Source: JAKAJA01 sp037440125 (GTDB lineage: Bacteria > Acidobacteriota > UBA4820 > DSQY01). From it: a DNA stretch of 10,995 nucleotides. The stretch covers positions 1 to 10,995 of the forward strand of contig JBBIUU010000103.1 in NCBI GenBank assembly GCA_037440125.1, in the 5' to 3' direction. The notes under the pieces were generated by a model. The model was given only the letters and a program-made list of their open reading frames with translations, made no database searches and was not told the origin of the DNA. Made by a program: the position numbers and the translations under genes. This document shows, piece by piece, positions 5,402 through 10,995 of the stretch (position 1 is the first letter of the stretch; each line of letters starts with the position of its first letter).

Positions 5402-5913
5402 AGCGCGTCGCACCGTCGGACATCCTGTTCCGGCCCTTCCAACTCCTCGACCAGGAGTGGGCGCTCCTCGTGGCAGGGGCGCAGCGGCCCAACCCCATGA
5501 CGGTTTCGTGGGGCGGGTTCGGGACCCTCTGGAACCGGCCCGTGGCCACGGTCTACGTCCGGCCCACCCGGCACACGTACACGCTCATGGAGGCCCCGCC
5601 CGAGTTCACGCTGAACTTCCTGCCGGAGACCCTCCGTGCGGCGCTGGACTTCTGCGGGAGCCGCTCCGGGCGGGACTACGACAAGTGGTCCGAGGCCGAC
5701 ATCGCCCCCGAGCCCTCGGAGGCCGTCAAAGTCCCGCGGGTGGAAGGGTCCGAGCTCGTCCTCGAGTGCCGGGCCGTGTACACCTTCGACCTGGACCCCT
5801 CGCGGTTCCTCGACCCGAGGATCGACGAGCACTACCCGCGGCGCGACTACCACCGCGCTTACATCGGCGAGGTCGTCGCCGCTTTCGCCTCCGACCGCTT
5901 CCTGGCCCGGTAG
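5398..5913 (+). CDS. Flavin reductase-like FMN-binding split-barrel protein
   Basis: 171 residues starting at GTG, chosen because of the AAAGGAGG site six bases upstream. The split-barrel FMN-binding pattern is clear: a short N-terminal LFRPFQLLDQEWALLVAG, then NPMTVSWGGFGTLWNRPVATVYVRP at 32-56 (FMN-contacting NxMT-x-SWG and RP-x-RHTY), EFTLNFL at 69-75, and a C-terminal HRAYIGEVVAAF at 152-163. Such proteins are flavin reductases or small FMN-dependent oxidoreductases of the cytoplasm that use NAD(P)H. Here the CGSRSGRDYDKW segment (86-97) is the usual 'C-G-x-x-SGRD-x-D-K' variant known from anaerobe homologues. The gene overlaps the lipoprotein stop by 4 nt, and the NAD(P)H oxidoreductase gene starts 6 bp after its stop, so these two redox proteins are probably cotranslated. 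The substrate is unknown. Confidence 0.9.
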   Translation: MKRVAPSDILFRPFQLLDQEWALLVAGAQRPNPMTVSWGGFGTLWNRPVATVYVRPTRHTYTLMEAPPEFTLNFLPETLRAALDFCGSRSGRDYDKWSEADIAPEPSEAVKVPRVEGSELVLECRAVYTFDLDPSRFLDPRIDEHYPRRDYHRAYIGEVVAAFASDRFLAR

Positions 5914-5919
5914 CCCGAC

Positions 5920-6504
5920 GTGCGCGTCCTCGTCGTCCTCGCCCACCCCGACCCCGACAGCTTCAACGCCGCGCTCTGCCTGGAGCTCTGCGCGGGACTC
6001 GTGGGGGCCGGGCACGAGCCCGACGTCCTCGACCTATGCGGCGAGGGGTTCGACCCCCGCATGGGCGCCGCGGAGCTGAGGCGCATCGGCACGGGGGCGC
6101 CCGATCCCGACGTCGCGGCCCTTCAGAAGCGTGTGGAGGCGGCCCAGGGGCTGGCCTTCGTGTTCCCCCTCTGGTGGGCCGCACCGCCCGCCGTGCTCAA
6201 GGGCTTCGTGGACCGAGTGTTCCTGCAGGGCTTCGCCTTCCGGTTCGACGACGACGGCACGGTGGTGGGGCTCCTGAAACACGAGCGGGCGCTCGTCCTC
6301 ACCACGACGGGCTCGACGCAGGCCCAGTCCGACGCCATCGGGTTCACCCGCGCCCTGAAGCAGACCTGGGACGACTGGACCCTGAGGATGTGCGGCGTCC
6401 GCGAGGTCGCGCACCACTACTTCTACGCCGTGCCCGATGCCAACGAAAGCACCCGGCGAGGCTACCTCGCCGAAGCCCGGCGTCTGGGCAGGGAGTCGTT
6501 CTAG
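5920..6504 (+). CDS. NAD(P)H-dependent FMN oxidoreductase, flavodoxin-like fold (quinone reductase family)
   Basis: 194 residues beginning at GTG 5920 (VRVLVVLAHPDPDSFN). Motifs of the flavodoxin_2/NQO1-KefF-YwrO group: HPDPDSFN at 9-16 (phosphate-binding turn), LAFVFPLWWAAPPAVLKGFVDRVF at about 78-101 (flavin ring and dimer contacts), GFAF at 104-107, and TTTGS at 128-132. These soluble enzymes transfer two electrons from NAD(P)H to quinones or similar electrophiles. No ribosome-binding sequence is visible before the GTG, which is 6 bp after the upstream TAG, so translation probably depends on reinitiation after the flavin reductase gene. The operon ends here; the next gene converges with only 11 bp between stop codons and no evident strong terminator. 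Confidence 0.9.
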   Translation: MRVLVVLAHPDPDSFNAALCLELCAGLVGAGHEPDVLDLCGEGFDPRMGAAELRRIGTGAPDPDVAALQKRVEAAQGLAFVFPLWWAAPPAVLKGFVDRVFLQGFAFRFDDDGTVVGLLKHERALVLTTTGSTQAQSDAIGFTRALKQTWDDWTLRMCGVREVAHHYFYAVPDANESTRRGYLAEARRLGRESF

Positions 6505-6515
6505 GCCTTCCGACT

Positions 6516-7007
6516 TTAGATTTCGAAGGAGTGCCCGCAGGCGGTGCAGCGGACCCAACCGCGCCCCAGGGCCGCCGAGACGAGGCTCTCGAACATGGAG
6601 GCCTGGACGCCGGACGGGGGGTCAGAGGCCTCGATCTCCTTGCTCCCGCACGCCGGACAGGCCAGCCGCGGCTCGGGCACGGGGCAGAGGTCGTGAGGGT
6701 CGATGGCCTCGACGCTGGCGGGCTCCTCGTCCGCCGAGGGGCCCTCGGCCGCCTCCGCCGATTCGGGCGTCTCGCCCAGCGCGCGTTGCATCTCCATCTC
6801 GGTGAGGACCGCCTCCGCCTCCTCCGCTACGGCCGCGGGTACTTGGACGCGGACCGGCGTCACCGGCGTATAGAGGTAGTTCACGTTGCGGTCCGGCAGG
6901 AGGCAGCAGATGCCGGCTGCGGCGAGGACGTTCTGGGCCCACTCCGCCTCGAGGGGCACGCTGTACTCCCGGATCGTGACGAGCCCGTCCTTCTCTTCGT
7001 CCGCCAT
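6516..7007 (-). CDS. DUF2007-like domain protein with C-terminal zinc ribbon
   Basis: 163 residues. Residues 8-70 (LVTIREYSVPLEAEWAQNVL, AAGICCLLPD, PVRVQVPAAVAEEAEAVLTE) match the layout of DUF2007, called 'putative prokaryotic signal-transducing protein': a small alpha/beta domain whose first helix ends in LEAAGI and whose last strand is a VPxxxAEEA turn. An acidic Ala/Glu/Ser-rich linker follows (about 75-103), then a zinc ribbon with CPAC at 117-120 and CTAC at 154-157, ending GHSFEI. The ATG (7005-7007) overlaps the ftsX stop by one base (TGATG), so translation is probably coupled to ftsX. No function is established; a regulatory or adaptor role next to FtsEX is possible but not shown by the sequence. 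Confidence 0.85.
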   Translation of the reverse strand: MADEEKDGLVTIREYSVPLEAEWAQNVLAAAGICCLLPDRNVNYLYTPVTPVRVQVPAAVAEEAEAVLTEMEMQRALGETPESAEAAEGPSADEEPASVEAIDPHDLCPVPEPRLACPACGSKEIEASDPPSGVQASMFESLVSAALGRGWVRCTACGHSFEI

Positions 7008-7909
7008 CAGTGCGTCCACCATTCGATCGAGCCGAGCCCGGTGAGCCCGCCCAGTCCTCCCAGGACCACGCCCGCGCCCAGGAGGAGCGCCTGGTCGCCG
7101 AGGTCCAGGAAGCTCCGCGAGACCCAGCCCAGCAGGAGGGTGTCGCTCCCAGAAGAGCGCTGCAGGAGGAGGTGGGCGGCCACCACCGCCAGGAGCGCCC
7201 CGGCCGCGGCGAAGGCGCCCATGAGCATGCCGCCCACGACGAAGGGGCCGCGTACGCTGGCCCCCGTGGCGCCCACGAAGTGGAGGATGGCGATCTCCTC
7301 CCGGCGGTTCAGTGCGATGATCCGGCAGATGGCCGCCACGGTGAAGACCGCGGCGATGCCCAGGGCCGCGAAGAGGACCCACCCCAGGAACGCCGCGAAG
7401 CGGGTGTAGCTGCGCAGGCGGTCCACCCAGTCCCAGTCGAAGAGGACCTGCGCCACGCCGGGCATCTTGCCGGCGCGCGCCACGAGGGCGCGGACGCGGT
7501 CCAGGTCCAGAGGCATCTTGAGCCGCAGGGAGAGGGAAGGCGGCAGGGGGCTGTCCCCCTGCGCCATCCCCGAGGCCTTGAAGGCCGGCGCCAGCCGCTC
7601 GAGGACCTTGAGCGCCTCCTCGGGGGAGACGTAGTCCACCGAGGCCACGCTCGGGTCCTTGGCGAACTCCTTCTGGAGGGCCATGACCATGTCCCGGGGC
7701 GCCTCGTCGGCGAGGAAGACCCTCACCTCCAGGTCGCGCTCCCACGTCCTGAGGATGGCGTTCACGTTGCCCGTGAGGTAGCGGGAGAAGCCGAGGACGA
7801 AGAGCGAGAGGGTCATGACGAAGCACGCGAACCCGTAGAGCGCCTTGTTGCGCCGGAAGTCGAGGAGCGCCTCCTGGACGAAGTAGATCAGCGTGCGCAG
7901 CCAGCTCAT
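7007..7909 (-). CDS. ftsX: Cell division protein FtsX (permease-like subunit of FtsEX)
   Basis: 300 residues, the normal length. Topology follows FtsX: a short N-terminal cytoplasmic helix, TM1 at about 24-45, a large extracytoplasmic domain at about 46-170 (includes EVRVFLADEAP and VDYVSPEEAL), TM2 at about 172-196, TM3 at about 222-247 and TM4 at about 272-292. The conserved cytoplasmic loop ALNRREEIAILHFVGAT at 199-215 precedes TM3. FtsX forms an inner-membrane complex with the ATPase FtsE and controls peptidoglycan hydrolases through its outer domain. The ATG at 7909 is chosen because GGAGG (7920-7924 on this strand) lies 10 nt upstream. The frame can be extended to 8008, but that extension translates the heptamer array (peptide SEFRIPN) and is not protein-like. 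ftsE lies 156 bp upstream, an unusually wide gap for this pair. Confidence 0.94.
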   Translation of the reverse strand: MSWLRTLIYFVQEALLDFRRNKALYGFACFVMTLSLFVLGFSRYLTGNVNAILRTWERDLEVRVFLADEAPRDMVMALQKEFAKDPSVASVDYVSPEEALKVLERLAPAFKASGMAQGDSPLPPSLSLRLKMPLDLDRVRALVARAGKMPGVAQVLFDWDWVDRLRSYTRFAAFLGWVLFAALGIAAVFTVAAICRIIALNRREEIAILHFVGATGASVRGPFVVGGMLMGAFAAAGALLAVVAAHLLLQRSSGSDTLLLGWVSRSFLDLGDQALLLGAGVVLGGLGGLTGLGSIEWWTH

Positions 7910-7938
7910 GGCGAGGAGGCCTCCGGGGGCACGCGGAA

Positions 7939-7966
7939 AATTCGGAATTCGGAATTCGGAGTTCGG
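7939..7966. repeat. Heptamer tandem repeat AATTCGG x4
   Basis: AATTCGG occurs at 7939-7945, 7946-7952 and 7953-7959, followed by the variant AGTTCGG at 7960-7966. It lies in the ftsE-ftsX interval, 30 bp upstream of the ftsX ATG. Each unit junction restores an EcoRI-like GAATTC palindrome. It is a second STRR-like array, unrelated in sequence to the octamers. Confidence 0.93.
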
Positions 7967-8023
7967 AAACCAGCGGCCGGATACTGGATTTCGGGCGTAG
8001 CCTTCCAAACCGTGCTTCGTGCC

Positions 8024-8064
8024 ACTTCCGCCTTCCGCCTTCCACCTTCCGCCTTCGCCTTCAT
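8024..8064. repeat. Heptamer tandem repeat CCTTCCG (degenerate, about 5 units)
   Basis: Units ACTTCCG (8024), CCTTCCG (8031), CCTTCCA (8038), CCTTCCG (8045) and a degenerate CCTTCGC (8052-8058) run up to two bases before the ftsE stop codon (8066-8068). On the coding strand of ftsEX the array is purine-rich (GGAAGGC repeats) and immediately follows ftsE. The repeated GGAAGG resembles ribosome-binding sequence. Confidence 0.9.
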
Positions 8065-8065
8065 C

Positions 8066-8724
<659 letters not shown>

Positions 8725-8728
<4 letters not shown>

Positions 8729-8868
8729 GGCTGCCCCGAGGCCGCCAGTCTTGGCCCGCTGGCTTTGTCAGGCTCGGCGTGCGCATCCTCAACGTACGTT
8801 CGGAGTACGCCTCCGGTGCGCCCGCCTCGCCTTTCGCGCCATCGGACCAATCCGGGCGGCATGATCAA
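8725..8868 (-). CDS. Possible 47-codon small ORF overlapping ftsE (uncertain)
   Basis: From TTG 8868 (or ATG 8862) an open frame reads through to TGA 8725-8727, overlapping the ftsE ATG in the classic ATGA arrangement. GAGGAG (8875-8880 on this strand) sits 6 nt before the TTG. The predicted peptide starts MIMPPGLVRWRERRGG and ends GPRLAASGQP; it is Arg/Gly-rich with an acidic centre (VEDAHAEPD) and has no membrane segment or motif. Arguments for: good ribosome-binding site, stop-start overlap, and ftsE lacking its own site. Arguments against: short length, a TTG start, GC-rich DNA in which open frames are common, and an internal imperfect palindrome suggesting an RNA or repeat element instead. 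Confidence 0.3.
8771..8830 (-). other. Imperfect 60-bp inverted repeat (possible structured RNA or dispersed palindromic repeat)
   Basis: Arms 8830-8805 and 8797-8771 pair around a 7-nt loop when read on the reverse strand. The apical helix CGTAC/GTACG extends by two G.U wobbles, an internal loop follows, then GCGCA pairs with TGCGC and GGCG with CGCC, with a final GC pair at the base. Both internal loops contain 5'-GA-3' facing 5'-GA-3', the arrangement of tandem sheared G.A pairs. The wobbles pair only in the reverse-strand RNA, which favours that strand. There is no T-tract, so it is not a simple terminator. It could be a leader structure for ftsE or one copy of a genome-wide palindromic repeat. 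Confidence 0.45.
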
Positions 8869-8932
8869 GGCAGACTCCTCAGAACGCCGTTTGGCCCGAG
8901 CTTCAGGGTTTCACAGTCGAGCAGTCGTCACG

Positions 8933-9880
8933 TTACCGCGCCTTCCGTTTGAGCAGCGCCTTCGCGTCCTCGGCGAGGGAGGCGGGGTCGAGGCGGAAGT
9001 GCTTGAGGAGTTCGCCGGGCTTGCCGGAGAACCCGAAGGCCTCCTTGACGCCCACACGGCGGACGGGCACGGGGAAGCGCTCCGCGAGGGTCTCGCAGAC
9101 GGCCGAGCCGAGGCCGCCGTACACCGAGTGCTCCTCGGCGGTGAGGACCGCGCCCGTCTTGCGAGCGAGGGCCTCGACGGCGTCCTCGTCCAGGGGCTTG
9201 ATCGTGGAGACGTTCAGGACCTCCGCCTCGATGCCCTCCTTGGCGAGGAGCTCGGCCGCCTCGAGGGCCTGCGAGACCATGATCCCGCACGCGGCGATGC
9301 CCACGTCCTTGCCCTGCCTCAGGGTGTGAGCCTTTCCGAAGGCGAAGGGGCAGGCGTCGTCGGCGTAGAGGACGGGGAACTTCTCGCGGCTGAGGCGCAC
9401 GTAGAAGGGGCCTTCCTGCCCGGCCACGTAGCGCACCGCCGCCACCGTCTCCGCGTAGTCGCACGGCACGATGACGCGCATGTGCGGCAGGCCGCGCATG
9501 AGGGAGATGTCCTCGAGCATCTGGTGGGAGCCGCCGTCCTCGCCCACGGTGACGCCCGCGTGCGTGACGACGATCTTCACGTTGGCCTCGCTCAGGCACA
9601 CCGACTGCCGGATCTGGTCGTAGCAGCGCCCCGTCCCGAAGACCGCGAAGGTCGACGCGAAGGGGATGAAGCCCGCGGTGGAGAGCCCCACCGCCGTGCC
9701 GATCATGTCCGCCTCCGCCACACCCGCGTTGAAGAAGCGGTGGGGGAAGGCCTCGGCGAACCAGTTGGAGCGCGTGGAGCCGGAGAGGTCCGCGTCTAGG
9801 GCCACCACCTTGTCGTTCTCCTTGCCGAGGGCGAGGAGGGTCTTGCCGTAGGCGTCGCGGAGGGCCTTCTTCTCGCTCAT
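8933..9880 (-). CDS. Transketolase, C-terminal subunit (pyrimidine-binding and C-terminal domains)
   Basis: 315 residues, the usual size of the separate C-terminal half of a split transketolase. The Pyr domain shows RFFNAGVAEADMIGTAVGLSTAG at 48-70, where Glu56 is the conserved glutamate that activates thiamine diphosphate, and THAGVTVGEDGGSHQ at 106-120 with GEDG-x-xHQ. The C-terminal transketolase domain follows from about 185 (GKDVGIAACGIMVSQALEAAELL, then TAEEHSVYGGLGSAV near 248-262). With the N-terminal subunit it transfers two-carbon ketol units between sugar phosphates in the non-oxidative pentose phosphate pathway. GGAGGTGA (9884-9891 on this strand) fixes the ATG at 9880. The ATG overlaps the stop of the upstream subunit as ATGA, ensuring coupled, stoichiometric synthesis. 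A DXS enzyme is also built from these domains but is a single chain, so it is unlikely. Confidence 0.94.
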   Translation of the reverse strand: MSEKKALRDAYGKTLLALGKENDKVVALDADLSGSTRSNWFAEAFPHRFFNAGVAEADMIGTAVGLSTAGFIPFASTFAVFGTGRCYDQIRQSVCLSEANVKIVVTHAGVTVGEDGGSHQMLEDISLMRGLPHMRVIVPCDYAETVAAVRYVAGQEGPFYVRLSREKFPVLYADDACPFAFGKAHTLRQGKDVGIAACGIMVSQALEAAELLAKEGIEAEVLNVSTIKPLDEDAVEALARKTGAVLTAEEHSVYGGLGSAVCETLAERFPVPVRRVGVKEAFGFSGKPGELLKHFRLDPASLAEDAKALLKRKAR

Positions 9881-10722
9881 GCCTCACCTCCGAGCTGCGC
9901 GAGCGCCAGGTCCAGCTCGGCCAGTCCGATCTTGAGCTCCTCGTCGTTGGCCGCCTTCCCGTGGAAGTCCACGTTGTTCTCCATGAAGGAGACGCCCTTG
10001 CCCTTCACCGTCTCGGCCACGATGAAGGTGGGCTGGCCCTTGGTGTTCCGGGCCGCCTCGAGGGCGGTCAGGATGGCATCGTAGTCGTGGCCGTCGATGT
10101 GGTGGACGGCCCAGCCGAAGGCCTCGAACTTCTCGGGGACGGGCTCCTCGTTCTTGATCTCCTCCACGATGCCGTCGATCTGCAGGTGGTTGTGATCGAG
10201 GATGGCGCAGAGGTTGTCGGTCTTCCGGTGGCCCGCCGCCATGATGGCTTCCCAGGTCTGCCCCTCCTGGAGCTCTCCGTCTCCCACGAGACAGTAGACG
10301 CGCTGCGGGGAGCCGGCGAGCTTGAGGCCGAGGGCCATGCCGTGTGCCACGCTCAGGCCCTGGCCCAGGCTCCCCGTGGAGATCTCCACGCCGGGGAGGA
10401 ACTTGCGCTCGGGGTGCCCCTGGAGGCGCGAGTTGAACTTTCGGAAGGTGAGGAGCTCCTCGTGAGGGAAGTAGCCGACCCTGGCGAGCACCCCATAGAG
10501 CGCCGGGCTCGCGTGGCCCTTGGAGAGGATGAAGCGGTCGCGCCCCTCCCACTGGGGGTCCTTCGGGTTCAGGGCCATGTCGTGGAAGTACAGGCACGTC
10601 ATGAGGTCGATGGCCGAGAGGGAGCCTCCCGGATGGCCCGACTGGGCCGCGTGGGTCATGACGAGGATGTCCTTCCGGATCGCGTACGCGATCTGCTTGA
10701 GCCGTCTGATTTCGGGATCCAT
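9877..10722 (-). CDS. Transketolase, N-terminal subunit (thiamine diphosphate-binding)
   Basis: 281 residues from ATG 10722. This is the PP domain of a two-subunit transketolase. Motifs: SGHPGGSLS at 28-36, SKGHASPALYG at 67-77, STGSLGQGLS at 115-124, the thiamine diphosphate/Mg motif GDGE at 147-150 running to DHNHLQIDG at 176-184, and VKGKGVSFMEN at 239-249 with FHGK where WHGK is usual. ATG 10722 is preferred over the in-frame GTG at 10737 because GGAGGAG (10725-10731 on this strand) lies just before the ATG and would sit inside the coding region if GTG were used; homologues also start close to the first helix. A candidate promoter with 17-bp spacing lies at 10749-10777. It is the first gene of the transketolase pair. 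Confidence 0.94.
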   Translation of the reverse strand: MDPEIRRLKQIAYAIRKDILVMTHAAQSGHPGGSLSAIDLMTCLYFHDMALNPKDPQWEGRDRFILSKGHASPALYGVLARVGYFPHEELLTFRKFNSRLQGHPERKFLPGVEISTGSLGQGLSVAHGMALGLKLAGSPQRVYCLVGDGELQEGQTWEAIMAAGHRKTDNLCAILDHNHLQIDGIVEEIKNEEPVPEKFEAFGWAVHHIDGHDYDAILTALEAARNTKGQPTFIVAETVKGKGVSFMENNVDFHGKAANDEELKIGLAELDLALAQLGGEA

Positions 10723-10748
10723 CTCTCCTCCGGTCACGGTGAGGGAGA

Positions 10749-10777
10749 AGTTTAGCGGAGGGGCGGTGGCGGGGCAA
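10749..10777 (-). promoter_or_regulatory. Candidate sigma-70-type promoter for the transketolase genes
   Basis: On the reverse strand TTGCCC (10772-10777) and TAAACT (10749-10754) are separated by exactly 17 bp. Each matches four of six consensus positions, including the TTG of the -35 and the TA and final T of the -10. The predicted start near 10742 leaves a leader of about 20 nt with GGAGGAG before ATG 10722. It is the only candidate in the window with both elements. Confidence 0.45.
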
Positions 10778-10920
10778 GGCTGGAGGAGATGCCGCCCGAT
10801 CTTGGCCCTGACCGAGTGGCGGACGCGGAGAAGGGGGGACGAGGAGACGCGGGGTGGGGTGTGGGTGGTTCTTCCTTCATCGGGATAGTCCAGGGCGTCT
10901 CGTCTATCGCCTGCAGACCC

Positions 10921-10942
10921 GAAACCCGGCGGGGGTTCTTTT
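10921..10942 (+). terminator. Terminator-like hairpin with T-tract on the + strand
   Basis: GAAACCC (10921-10927) and GGGTTC (10933-10938) form a 6-bp stem with one bulged A around a GGCGG loop, followed directly by TTTT (10939-10942). The geometry fits an intrinsic terminator for forward transcription, but no forward gene lies between the transketolase start and this point. It may be chance, or may end an unannotated forward transcript. Confidence 0.3.
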
Positions 10943-10974
10943 CTAGTCGCCTAGTCACCCAGTTCCCTAGGGCC
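10943..10974. repeat. Octamer tandem repeat (CTAGTCAC family)
   Basis: Four degenerate 8-bp units: CTAGTCGC (10943), CTAGTCAC (10951), CCAGTTCC (10959) and CTAGGGCC (10967-10974). The core TAGTCACC differs by one base from the TACTCACC unit at 1758-1920, and both loci carry a CAGTTCC unit, so they look like related arrays. Confidence 0.7.
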
Positions 10975-10995
10975 TGTCGACACAACGGCTGAAGC

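Larger units (their letters stand above)
10778..10995. other. Non-coding right edge; no gene recognised
   Basis: About 220 bp upstream of the transketolase promoter. The open frames here are short, low in complexity (Pro/Ser/Arg-rich) and lack ribosome-binding sites. I see only the hairpin at 10921-10942 and the octamer array at 10943-10974. The next gene upstream would lie beyond the window. Confidence 0.6.

Noticed and set aside
6505..6530. Bidirectional terminator between the converging genes at 6504/6516
   Set aside because: Only a 5-bp CCTTC/GAAGG stem with a long loop is present, extending into the reverse gene, with no T-tract.
7939..8064. CRISPR array between ftsE and ftsX
   Set aside because: The repeats are 7 bp and directly tandem with no spacers, and no cas genes are present.
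10723..10737. GTG at 10737 as start of the transketolase N-terminal subunit
   Set aside because: The ribosome-binding sequence GGAGGAG lies between this GTG and ATG 10722, so the ATG is the better start.

Overview
The window is GC-rich and densely coded. It looks like a scaffold from a draft or metagenome-derived bacterial genome, because a run of exactly 100 N sits at 1789-1888. The mix of genes fits a GC-rich free-living bacterium: a two-subunit transketolase, FtsEX, a BCP-type peroxiredoxin, an EVE-domain protein, two lipoproteins with lipoboxes and a PAS protein. Short 7-8 bp tandem repeat arrays between genes also fit. Acidobacteriota is my best guess, but no marker gene here settles it. 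I see no rRNA, tRNA, CRISPR array, transposase, integrase or phage gene.

Layout. 1-210 is the tail of a PAS-domain protein. 291-1736 (+) is a dihydrolipoamide-dehydrogenase/mercuric-reductase-like flavoprotein. 1751-1920 is an octamer tandem array that holds the assembly gap. 1900-2865 (-) is an unassigned polytopic membrane protein. It is divergent from a redox cluster at 2963-3833 (+): a BCP peroxiredoxin followed one base later by an EVE-domain protein. A second forward operon, 3894-6504, encodes a lipidated patatin-like phospholipase, a small lipoprotein, a flavin reductase-like protein and a flavodoxin-fold NAD(P)H oxidoreductase. It has very short gaps or overlaps throughout and a candidate extended -10 promoter at 3831-3839. 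It converges, with only 11 bp between stop codons, on a reverse-strand block.

The reverse block, read right to left, starts with transketolase N-terminal subunit (10722-9877) and C-terminal subunit (9880-8933), joined by a 4-nt overlap. Then come a 204-bp interval, ftsE (8728-8066), a 156-bp interval with two heptamer arrays, ftsX (7909-7007), and a DUF2007-like/zinc-ribbon protein (7007-6516) that overlaps the end of ftsX by one base. The transketolase subunits feed the non-oxidative pentose phosphate pathway. FtsEX couples ATP hydrolysis in the cytoplasm to cell-wall hydrolase control outside.

No gene is of a plainly new class. The most unusual material is non-coding or nearly so: (i) related octamer arrays at 1751-1920 and 10943-10974, one of which broke the assembly and supplies a neighbouring gene's stop codon; (ii) two different heptamer arrays that separate ftsE from ftsX; and (iii) a 60-bp imperfect palindrome upstream of ftsE, inside a possible 47-codon ORF whose stop overlaps the ftsE start as ATGA. 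At protein level, the peroxiredoxin lacks the usual resolving cysteine and the flavoprotein lacks the usual His-Glu pair near its C-terminus.
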